Source: Bacteroidales bacterium (GTDB lineage: Bacteria > Bacteroidota > Bacteroidia > Bacteroidales > F082). Taken from it: a DNA stretch of 64,000 nt. Location: positions 1-64,000 of the forward strand of contig JASBYY010000006.1 in the NCBI GenBank assembly GCA_029983675.1. Reading direction: 5' to 3'. The stretch's first letter is position 1, and each line of letters begins with the position of its first letter. Below the pieces are notes generated by a model. It worked only from the letters and a program-made list of their open reading frames with translations. It had not been told where the DNA came from and searched no databases. This document shows, piece after piece, positions 7,597-15,296 of this stretch. The position numbers and the translations under genes were made by a program.

Positions 7597-9876
7597 CTAT
7601 TCTATTGCAAATCGAAGCCCGACATATCCGCGCACCCCGCTCAACGGTCCCCAAACCATTGACGCATCGAAATCCCTTTTGCTCGGATGGTCGGCAGCAA
7701 TAATCGGATGCTTCTGGCGGTAATTGGTCAAGTTTTCACCACCGGCATACAGCTCCCATTGTTTACCAAGTTTCTTGGTAACCTGCGCATTGACAATAAC
7801 ATAGGCAGGCGATCTGTCCATATTTTGTCCGGCTGCAACCGCAGTCGCATTGCCTTCAAGCGAGGGCACCCGGCTGTCGCCGTTCAACTGGGCTGTCAAG
7901 TCGAACTGCCACGAAGAAAACGCATACGATATGGATAGGAGACCTTTGTAGCGGTTGACAAACGGTTTTTCGCGCAAGCTGTCACCAATGGTCATCTTCA
8001 CATCATTGTAGCGGAAGGCCAAGGTAAGATCAAAATTCCTGAACAACTCACAATTCGCCTCGATTTGAGCACTGGTGGAATACGACTTTCCATTGAGGTT
8101 ATAGATTCGGACTTCGTGGACATCTGCATCGCGGTCCAGAACAATTTGATTCACAAAATCGGTGCGGTACACATCTGCCTGAAGGGTGAGTTCCCGCCAG
8201 CCAATATCGAAGCCTTTGGCCAGGTTGATGCCGTAATTCCATGCTTCTTCCATCTTTGGTGTTTCTAAAAACCGGATGGCGCGTGCCGACGACATCAAAG
8301 CGGAGTTCTCGGCCAACACATTGGGCGAACGGTAGCCTTTACCTGCCGAAAAACGCAATGTCAGCTCCTCGTGGGTATTGAAACGCACATGCAAACGCGG
8401 CGTGTATAGCATCTTCCGGTAATAACTGTTGTAGTCAACCCTCATGCCCATGATGATACTCCAATGGCTCTCGTCACTGAAGACATATTCGGCAAAAGAA
8501 CCGGGAACATGCTCAATACGAGCAGAAGAAGAGTCAAAAGCATATTGGGGCATCAGCAACCCGTAGTCACGTTCACCATAACGCTCTTTATAAAGGTCGT
8601 AAGAATAGCTCAACCCCAATGAATACCTATGGTGGTCATTGACGATGTATGAGTCGAACAGCAGATTGGCATAATAGGACGACTGCCTGGCACTGTACCT
8701 CCTATGAAAAGTATAGTAAGAACAATGATTGTGGTAAATGATCTGCTGCTGGAGGCCAAGGCTGGTATTGTCACGGTTGAAGAGGATACCTGTCTTGGAA
8801 AAAATCTCGTAGCGACGTGTGTTCAAACTGATATGATAGGGCATAAAGCCTTCGGGCAGCTTTTCGTCGATTTGTCCGCCCCTCCGTTTTTCATTCAGTA
8901 CCTTAAGCCCCCACATGCCTTCGAACCGATCTTTGGCGTAGTTAAAGCGGTAAAAAAGGTTGCCCTGATTCACCATCGGGTCGTCCATGAAGGTGTCTCC
9001 ATTGTCATCCATCTTCATGAAATTGCGGTTGGCATGACCAAGGAGTATCATGCTGCCGCCCTGTCCCACTCTCCAGCGCGTGTTGAAGTTGATCTCCGTC
9101 ATGGTTGCCGAGTTGCCATAGAGGTTGAGAAACAATTTCTCACTCTCACCCGCTTCGGGTTTCTTGTAATCCACATTAATCTGTCCGCTGATGGATTCGT
9201 AACCGTTTCTCACCGAGGAAGTCCCCTTTGAAATCTGAATGGCATTCATCCAAGTTCCCGGCACATAATTCAGTCCGAAAGTGGCGGCAAGTCCTCTAAA
9301 ATTCGGCATGTTTTCCGCCATCATCTGACTGTACAATCCGCTTAAACCGAGCAGCTCTATCTGTTTGGCTCCTGTCACAGCATCGCTATACGACACATCG
9401 ACACTTGCATTGGTTTCAAAACTCTCTGCCAAATTACAACATGCGGCACGGCGCAAGCCTTCACCTGTAAGATGCTCAACGTGAAGCGGATTCATAGAGC
9501 TAACGTACGAAGCCTTTCTACGTGCTGCGATCTCCACCTCGCTCAAATGCAGCGAAGTCAACATGATATGGTTGTAGTTGTAATGTTTTTTTTCATCAAA
9601 ACCATGCACAGTATCACTTTCACCACTAACATGGCTGAAAACGAGACAGCATATTTCAGGATGTAATTCCAACTGATAAAGGCCATCAGCATCGCTAACA
9701 GTGCCCATCTGAGAACCCTTCCAATAGATATTCACGCCCGGCAACGCTGAACGTTTTCCTTCAATTATTTCATAGACCACGCCAGAAACGGACTCCTGTG
9801 CCGTAGCCAACAGGCTACAACATAACCATAATGATATAAATAATATTAATTTTAAGTTTGTCATCTTTGATTGCAT
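7597..9876 (-). CDS. TonB-dependent receptor with carboxypeptidase-like N-terminal domain
   Basis: The 759-residue outer-membrane receptor has a signal peptide (cleaved after LLATAQ), then a carboxypeptidase-regulatory-like beta-sandwich (about 28-100, SGVVYEIIEGKRSALPGVNIYW and GTVSDADGLYQLEL). A plug (about 120-250, with GAKQIELLGLSG and ISGQINVDYKKP) and a 22-strand barrel ending in an aromatic-rich strand (GYVGLRFAIE) follow. It lacks a SusD partner, so glycan import is unlikely. The gene just upstream encodes a small Cys/His-rich exported protein, an arrangement often seen with metal (copper/heavy-metal) receptors in Bacteroidota. The ligand is inferred, not shown. Met-5 (9864) is an alternative start. 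No cobalamin riboswitch is visible upstream. Confidence 0.87.
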   Translation of the reverse strand: MQSKMTNLKLILFISLWLCCSLLATAQESVSGVVYEIIEGKRSALPGVNIYWKGSQMGTVSDADGLYQLELHPEICCLVFSHVSGESDTVHGFDEKKHYNYNHIMLTSLHLSEVEIAARRKASYVSSMNPLHVEHLTGEGLRRAACCNLAESFETNASVDVSYSDAVTGAKQIELLGLSGLYSQMMAENMPNFRGLAATFGLNYVPGTWMNAIQISKGTSSVRNGYESISGQINVDYKKPEAGESEKLFLNLYGNSATMTEINFNTRWRVGQGGSMILLGHANRNFMKMDDNGDTFMDDPMVNQGNLFYRFNYAKDRFEGMWGLKVLNEKRRGGQIDEKLPEGFMPYHISLNTRRYEIFSKTGILFNRDNTSLGLQQQIIYHNHCSYYTFHRRYSARQSSYYANLLFDSYIVNDHHRYSLGLSYSYDLYKERYGERDYGLLMPQYAFDSSSARIEHVPGSFAEYVFSDESHWSIIMGMRVDYNSYYRKMLYTPRLHVRFNTHEELTLRFSAGKGYRSPNVLAENSALMSSARAIRFLETPKMEEAWNYGINLAKGFDIGWRELTLQADVYRTDFVNQIVLDRDADVHEVRIYNLNGKSYSTSAQIEANCELFRNFDLTLAFRYNDVKMTIGDSLREKPFVNRYKGLLSISYAFSSWQFDLTAQLNGDSRVPSLEGNATAVAAGQNMDRSPAYVIVNAQVTKKLGKQWELYAGGENLTNYRQKHPIIAADHPSKRDFDASMVWGPLSGVRGYVGLRFAIE

Positions 9877-9964
9877 TTAATTCGACTAATCGAAAACCAT
9901 GTATGCTGCGCTATAATCACAGCATACAACAAAATTCATCCGCAAAAAGCGAATGAAAAAACAA

Positions 9965-10459
9965 TCAAAGAAAGAAAGGTTCGAGTTTCATTTGGGAAAA
10001 GAAGGTCAACATTTGCCGACCCGAAACTCGAAAAGCGGCAACTGGACCATAACGCTTCTTAACAATGGCAACAACTTGATGCAACAAATCAATCGAATGG
10101 TTTGACAACTGTGCAGTAACTAAACCTGACAGAAAACCTTTCTCAAAAAGGATAGATATAGAAAAGGTGTAGCAATTTGACACCCAATTCTCCGCATCAA
10201 TATCTTCGCAACAGCATGTCGGTTCGAAATTCTGTATATCTTTTTGATTTTCAGAACAATTCACATCCTCCACTCCCGAACACCCCAGCACTTCACAATG
10301 TGTACAGAGAGCCGACACACCATTAGAAACGGCAAAAAAATGATCATCAGCTGAGCAATGGTGAAATGTCAACTGCGAGCCATGACAAACTAACAGCACT
10401 AACAGCACCTGTAGCAAACTTCCTATTTTTAACAATCGGTTTTTCACAGCCGGAAACAC
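9965..10459 (-). CDS. exported Cys/His-rich protein (HYC/CC family-like)
   Basis: The 164-residue product has a hydrophobic N-terminal export signal (about 10-27). It is followed by a cysteine-rich domain with FHHC (His-33, His-34, Cys-35), Cys-52, Cys-55, Cys-60, Cys-68, the triplet CCC (82-84) and Cys-96. The pattern of an early H-x-C and a later Cys cluster fits the small HYC_CC_PP-type exported proteins that precede TonB-dependent receptors in Bacteroidota. The spacing suggests metal binding. The gene lies 36 bp after lspA and 88 bp before the receptor, all on the minus strand. The last 60 residues have no motif I recognise. Function is inferred from context. Confidence 0.65.
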   Translation of the reverse strand: MFPAVKNRLLKIGSLLQVLLVLLVCHGSQLTFHHCSADDHFFAVSNGVSALCTHCEVLGCSGVEDVNCSENQKDIQNFEPTCCCEDIDAENWVSNCYTFSISILFEKGFLSGLVTAQLSNHSIDLLHQVVAIVKKRYGPVAAFRVSGRQMLTFFSQMKLEPFFL

Positions 10460-10495
10460 AATTTCAAAACATACCCATTATCAGATGATTTCGAA

Positions 10496-11137
10496 TCAAA
10501 TCTTTTTCAAAAACTTCCACTGGAAAATCAGCATGTACAGCACGCCAACGGTGATGGCGGCATCCGCCAAATTGAAGATAGGACGGAAGAAGATAAACCT
10601 GCCATCAGGTCCGAATAAGAAATCGGGAAGCCAAGTGGCACTTTCCCGTCCCACATTAATAATCGGGAAATACAGCATGTCCACCACTTTTCCGTGAAGC
10701 CACCCTGCATACCCTCCTCCATCGGGAAACAATGTCGCCACTTGCTGGTACGTGCTTTCGCTGAAGATCTGTCCGTAGAAAACGCTATCGATGATATTGC
10801 CCAAGGCACCTGCAATGATGAGCGAGATGCCGAACAACACGCCGAACCTTGTATCGCCTTTCCGTGAAAGACGGATCATGACTATAAATAGCACAATCAC
10901 TGCCAATATTCGGAAGATACTCAGCACCAACTTCATGCCGCCGCCTCCACCTAACCAACCGAAAGCCATGCCTGGGTTTTCGATAAACAACAGATAGAAC
11001 CAGTTGCCAAAGACAGCGGTTTCCTGCCCAATGGTAAAGTGTGTTTTAATCCAGATTTTCAGAATCTGGTCGAGCAGCAAGACGACAAAAATGACGATAA
11101 ACGACTTTGTCAAGCCGTGTGAGGCTGTCCTTTTCAC
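10496..11137 (-). CDS. lspA: lipoprotein signal peptidase II
   Basis: LspA cleaves the signal peptide of lipid-modified prolipoproteins in the inner membrane. The 213-residue protein has four membrane helices, the motif FIENPGMAF, and the two catalytic aspartates in GNIIDSVFYG and NLADAAITVG. It is longer than the E. coli enzyme because of a periplasmic insertion between these aspartates (about 130-185), as is usual in Bacteroidota. Its ATG overlaps the stop of the dksA-like gene by 4 bp (ATGA), so the two are coupled. The window holds several lipoproteins that it would process. Confidence 0.96.
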   Translation of the reverse strand: MKRTASHGLTKSFIVIFVVLLLDQILKIWIKTHFTIGQETAVFGNWFYLLFIENPGMAFGWLGGGGGMKLVLSIFRILAVIVLFIVMIRLSRKGDTRFGVLFGISLIIAGALGNIIDSVFYGQIFSESTYQQVATLFPDGGGYAGWLHGKVVDMLYFPIINVGRESATWLPDFLFGPDGRFIFFRPIFNLADAAITVGVLYMLIFQWKFLKKI

Positions 11138-11538
11138 TTTTTGCTGTTCTCTTTCAGTTTGGCATCAAGGCAAACTGTGGTGATAGGCACGCAACGAAGC
11201 CTTTCCTTGGGGATCAGTTTCCCTGTGACACGGCAAATGCCGTAAGTCTTATTTTCGATGCGCATCAAAGCGAACTTCAGGTTCTGGATGTATTTCTCCT
11301 GACGGGCGGCAAGACGGGCGTTTTCTTCTTTCTGTGCCACGGCATAACCTTCCTCAAGAATCTTAAAAGTCGGCGCCGTATCATCAGTGGTGTGCTCTCC
11401 ACCGGCTATATTGGCTTTGAGGGTCTCTAAATTAGCTTCTGCCTGAGCAAGTTTTTCGAGAATCAACGCTTTGAATTCCTCAAGTTCCTCGTCAGAATAA
11501 CGCACTTTAGGCTCTTCCATTTTCTTCTTGTTATCCAT
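11134..11538 (-). CDS. DksA/TraR-type protein with a degenerate zinc finger
   Basis: The 134-residue protein has an N-terminal coiled-coil region (EELEEFKALILEKLAQAEANLETLK) and a C-terminal DksA-like finger, YGICRVTGKLIPKERLRCVP followed by ITTVC. DksA binds RNA polymerase through its secondary channel and, with ppGpp, tunes rRNA and other promoters. The usual CxxC...CxxC site is incomplete: the second and fourth cysteines are Thr and Ala, and an extra Cys follows ERLR. Loss of cysteines also occurs in other Bacteroidota members I know of. It is the middle gene of ileS-(dksA-like)-lspA, 85 bp after ileS and overlapping lspA by 4 bp. Confidence 0.85.
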   Translation of the reverse strand: MDNKKKMEEPKVRYSDEELEEFKALILEKLAQAEANLETLKANIAGGEHTTDDTAPTFKILEEGYAVAQKEENARLAARQEKYIQNLKFALMRIENKTYGICRVTGKLIPKERLRCVPITTVCLDAKLKENSKK

Positions 11539-11623
11539 GATATGTAGTTTTTACATTTTCAACTTAATTGACATGCTAAAATAACACATTTATTCTATCC
11601 TTTGTAAGAATCTGATGAAATAA

Positions 11624-14600
11624 TCAGCACTGTTTTTCTATCATCAGTCTAACACTCACGTTTTCAGTCAGTTCATCTGACTCCACATCGGCAGCAAGTC
11701 CATCCACCACTTCAATCACGGCAAGGGTTTCGGCACAGATATAGGCTTCGAAATCCCGAACCGCCTGATCGGTCTTCTCGTTCCGTTCGATGAGAATACG
11801 GATATGGTCGGTGACTTCGAGACCGCTGTTCTTGCGCAAGGTCTGCACACGGTTGACAATTTCTCGTGCCAAACCTTCGTTGAACAAGGCCTCGTCGATG
11901 GTCATGTCGAGCGCCACGGTAAAGTTGTCTTGGGTTGCCACAGCCCAGCCCGGAATGTCGTCAGTAGTGATTTCAGCATCTGATAAAACAAGGTCAACCG
12001 GCTGATGGTCGATTTCCAAATGACAGGTGCCATTCTGCTCAAAAGCGCGGATGTCGTCCTGTGACATTTCAGCAAACAAGACGGCTATCTGTTTCATCAG
12101 TTTGCCATACCGAGGTCCCAGTGTCTTGAAATTCGGTTTGATTTTCTTCACCAACACATTATTATCCGCACCGAGGAACTTGATATCCTTGATATTAACT
12201 TCCGACATGATAAGGTTGGCGACTTTTTCAAGTTGCTGTTTCATGCTGTCGGATGCCACGGGTATCATGATCTTTGACAATGGCTGACGCACCCTGATAT
12301 TGGCTTTCTTTCGCAACGACAACACCATGGACGAAATTAATTGTGCGGCTTCCATGCGTTCCTCCAAATCCTTATCAATCAACGACTTGTTCGCTATCGG
12401 AAAATCCGTCAGATGCACCGATTCAGCCTTGTTATGCTGCGTGGCGTTGTTCAAGTCTTGGAAAAGCTGATCGCTGAAGAACGGGGCAATGGGCGACGAC
12501 AGGCTTGCAACGGTTTCCAAACAGGTGTAAAGGGTTTGGTATGCCGACAGCTTGTCAGTGGCATCGTCACTACGCCAGAAACGGCGGCGCGACAAACGCA
12601 CATACCAGTTGCTCAAATGCGCATCTACGAAATTCTGAATATAACGGCCCGCACGGGTCAACTCATAGCTTTGATACGACTCTTCAACGTTGGCAATCAA
12701 AGTATTGAGTTCCGAAAGAATCCATCTGTCGATTTCAGGACGCTGGGCAATCGGGATGTCAGCCTCTTCATAGTGGAAACGATCCAAATTGGCATACAGA
12801 GCGAAGAAAGCATAGGTATTGTACAAGGTTCCGAAGAACTTGCGACGCACTTCGTCAACGCCGGCCTCGTCAAACTTCAGATTGTCCCAAGGCTGCGAGT
12901 TGGTAACCATATACCAGCGCGTGGCATCGGCACCGTAGTTCTCTATCACTTTGAACGGATCCACTGCATTGCCAAGACGCTTCGACATCTTGTTGCCATT
13001 TTTATCAAGCACCAATCCGTTGGAAATCACGTTCTTATAAGCAACACTATCGGAAACCATCGTAGCTATAGCATGAAGTGTAAAGAACCAGCCACGGGTT
13101 TGGTCAACACCTTCGGCAATAAAATCGGCCGGAAACACATCCTTGCCCAACTGCCCTTCTTTACCCATATAATGATATTGTGCGTATGGCATGGCGCCAG
13201 AGTCAAACCAAACATCAATCAAATCCGGTTCGCGGAACATCTTATTGCCTTTGGGCGAAACCAGTACAACACCATCGATATAAGGCCTATGCAAGTCGAA
13301 ACTGTCATAATCGTTTCCGGCGTATGGATTATCGGTCATGAAACCTGCTCTTACCGATTTTTCTATTTCGTTGCGTAGTTCCTCCACACTGCCAATGCAG
13401 ATTTCTTCCGTTCCATCCTCGGTACGCCAAATCGGAAGCGGCGTGCCCCAGTAGCGGGAACGCGACAGGTTCCAATCGACCAAATTTTCAAGCCAGTTGC
13501 CGAAACGGCCTGTTCCTGTGGCTTCAGGCTTCCAATTGATGGTCTTGTTCAATTCTATCATCCTGTCTTTCAAGGCCGTTGTATGGATAAACCAGCTATC
13601 CAACGGATAATAAAGCACCGGCTTGTCGGTACGCCAGCAGAAAGGATAGCTATGCGCATGTTTCTCGATTTTGAAAGCCTTGCCTTCCATTTTCATCTCG
13701 ATACAGAGGCGCACATCCAAGTTTTCAGCCTTTGCCGCCGCTGCTTCATCGTACTTTCCGTTTACGGTGAACTGAGGGTCGTAGGCGTTTTTCACCCATT
13801 GCCCGGCATATTTGGCATAATCTTCCTTAACGCACTGAGCTACAAAATCATCGCGCAATTCATCGAGGTTCCAATATCTTCCTGAAAAATCGACCATGGG
13901 GCGTTTTTCATCCCTTTTGGTTACAAGGAACAAACTCGGAACACCGGCTGCATTTGCCACTTTGGCGTCGTCGGCACCAAAAGTCGGTGCGATATGGACG
14001 ATTCCCGTTCCATCTTCTGTGGTGACGTATGCACCGGGAATGATACGGAATGCTTCCTCCTTGCGGTTGGTAATGCCATTGGCATCCATAGAGACAGGAT
14101 CCGCCCACGGGAAGAGTTGATCGTAGTGCATTCCGATCAGGTCTTCCCCCGTAAACTCGGCAACGATGCGATAGGGCAACACCTTGTCGCCCACTTTATA
14201 GTCTTCAAATGCCAGTTCCTCGCCTTGAGGATTAAAATAAGCCTCCAAACGCGCCTTGGCCAGCAAACAGGTCATCGGGTCGCCCTTATACGGATTGAGT
14301 GTCTCCACTGCCACATATTCAAACTTCGGTCCAACACACAATGCCGTATTCGACGGCAAGGTCCAAGGAGTTGTCGTCCAAGCAAGGAAGCAAAGGTTTT
14401 CGCTAAAAGGCGCGGTTGCCTTTTCCTTGAGTTTCTGCACCACCTTGTGCCCATCGTCGATAATTCTGAACTGTGCCGTGCAGGAAGTGTCTTTCACATC
14501 GCGGTAGCAGCCCGGCATGTTCAGTTCATGCGAGCTTAGCCCCGTCCCTGCCGCAGGCGAATAAGGCTGAATGGTATAGCCTTTGTAAAGCAAACCCTTG

Positions 14601-15109
14601 TCGTACAGCTTCTTCAACAGGAACCACAGCGTTTCGATATACTCATTCGTGAAGGTGATGTAGGGATCATCGAGGTTGACCCAATAGCCCATCTTACGGG
14701 TCAGGTCATCCCACAAATCCTTGTATTTCATCACTTCTTGACGGCAAGCCTGGTTGTAGTCGTCCACACTGACTTTCTTGCCGATGTCTTCCTTGGTGAT
14801 ACCCAAGTTTTTCTCCACGCCCAACTCCACAGGCAGTCCATGCGTATCCCAACCCGCCTTACGCGAAACATGTTTCCCTTTCAAGGTCTGGTAACGGCAC
14901 ACAATATCCTTGATGGTACGTGCCATAACATGGTGAATGCCAGGTGTTCCGTTTGCCGAGGGCGGTCCCTCGAAAAACACAAAGGCGTTGTCTTTGTCGC
15001 GGCTGTCGAGGCTCTTCTGAAAGATTCCGTTTTCTTCCCAAAAGCGACGGATTTCGTCTGCCGTTTCGGTCAGGTTGAGCTGTTTATATTCCTTATAGCT
15101 GTTTTTCAT
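11624..15109 (-). CDS. ileS: isoleucyl-tRNA synthetase
   Basis: The 1161-residue class I synthetase charges tRNA-Ile. It has the HIGH-type motif GIHHV (57-61) after the PPSANG lead, a CP1 editing domain, the KMSKR loop (near residue 705-710) and the anticodon-binding domain (WILSELN near 800). The length matches the long IleS form common in Bacteroidota. It is transcribed from its own promoter (15132-15139) and leads into the dksA-like gene and lspA. An ileS-lspA link is common in bacteria. Confidence 0.98.
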   Translation of the reverse strand: MKNSYKEYKQLNLTETADEIRRFWEENGIFQKSLDSRDKDNAFVFFEGPPSANGTPGIHHVMARTIKDIVCRYQTLKGKHVSRKAGWDTHGLPVELGVEKNLGITKEDIGKKVSVDDYNQACRQEVMKYKDLWDDLTRKMGYWVNLDDPYITFTNEYIETLWFLLKKLYDKGLLYKGYTIQPYSPAAGTGLSSHELNMPGCYRDVKDTSCTAQFRIIDDGHKVVQKLKEKATAPFSENLCFLAWTTTPWTLPSNTALCVGPKFEYVAVETLNPYKGDPMTCLLAKARLEAYFNPQGEELAFEDYKVGDKVLPYRIVAEFTGEDLIGMHYDQLFPWADPVSMDANGITNRKEEAFRIIPGAYVTTEDGTGIVHIAPTFGADDAKVANAAGVPSLFLVTKRDEKRPMVDFSGRYWNLDELRDDFVAQCVKEDYAKYAGQWVKNAYDPQFTVNGKYDEAAAAKAENLDVRLCIEMKMEGKAFKIEKHAHSYPFCWRTDKPVLYYPLDSWFIHTTALKDRMIELNKTINWKPEATGTGRFGNWLENLVDWNLSRSRYWGTPLPIWRTEDGTEEICIGSVEELRNEIEKSVRAGFMTDNPYAGNDYDSFDLHRPYIDGVVLVSPKGNKMFREPDLIDVWFDSGAMPYAQYHYMGKEGQLGKDVFPADFIAEGVDQTRGWFFTLHAIATMVSDSVAYKNVISNGLVLDKNGNKMSKRLGNAVDPFKVIENYGADATRWYMVTNSQPWDNLKFDEAGVDEVRRKFFGTLYNTYAFFALYANLDRFHYEEADIPIAQRPEIDRWILSELNTLIANVEESYQSYELTRAGRYIQNFVDAHLSNWYVRLSRRRFWRSDDATDKLSAYQTLYTCLETVASLSSPIAPFFSDQLFQDLNNATQHNKAESVHLTDFPIANKSLIDKDLEERMEAAQLISSMVLSLRKKANIRVRQPLSKIMIPVASDSMKQQLEKVANLIMSEVNIKDIKFLGADNNVLVKKIKPNFKTLGPRYGKLMKQIAVLFAEMSQDDIRAFEQNGTCHLEIDHQPVDLVLSDAEITTDDIPGWAVATQDNFTVALDMTIDEALFNEGLAREIVNRVQTLRKNSGLEVTDHIRILIERNEKTDQAVRDFEAYICAETLAVIEVVDGLAADVESDELTENVSVRLMIEKQC

Positions 15110-15131
15110 CGGATTTGAAAAATTAAAGCCA

Positions 15132-15139
15132 CAAAATTA
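15132..15139 (-). promoter_or_regulatory. -7 promoter element of ileS
   Basis: TAATTTTG on the minus strand matches TAnnTTTG exactly, 22 bp upstream of the ileS start. No good -33 TTG is found at 19-21 bp. Confidence 0.5.
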
Positions 15140-15168
15140 CAAAATATCGCCGAACCTGAAACGGATTT

Positions 15169-15199
15169 TTAGAAGTTGTTTAAAATTCTTACAATGAAA
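15169..15199. repeat. solo end of the fold-back repeat family (copy D)
   Basis: About 31 bp (TTAGAAGTTGTTTAAAATTC and a few bases beyond, including CTTACAA) match the left end of the full copies at 21422 and 52895. Nothing of the interior or the right end follows. This is either a decayed element or a lone terminal fragment between ileS and the hexosaminidase terminator. Confidence 0.55.
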
Positions 15200-15215
15200 G
15201 CCTTACCACTGTCCC

Positions 15216-15257
15216 AAAAAGTCTTGGGGGCATTTCGAAAAGAAACACCCCCAAGAC
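15216..15257 (-). terminator. rho-independent terminator of the hexosaminidase gene
   Basis: A perfect 10-bp stem, GTCTTGGGGG (15221-15230) with CCCCCAAGAC (15248-15257), has a 17-base loop. On the minus strand it is followed by five T residues (15216-15220). It lies 40 bp after the hexosaminidase stop and upstream of ileS. Confidence 0.85.
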
Positions 15258-15296
15258 GATATGACAGATGCGCATAGCCGTCAAAACAGCAAGAAA

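Noticed and set aside
9877..9964. Cobalamin riboswitch upstream of the TonB receptor
   Set aside because: The 88-bp gap is far too short and lacks the B12-box.
12341..13378. 345-codon frame opposite ileS
   Set aside because: It is an antisense shadow of ileS, with a low-complexity, non-family amino-acid pattern.
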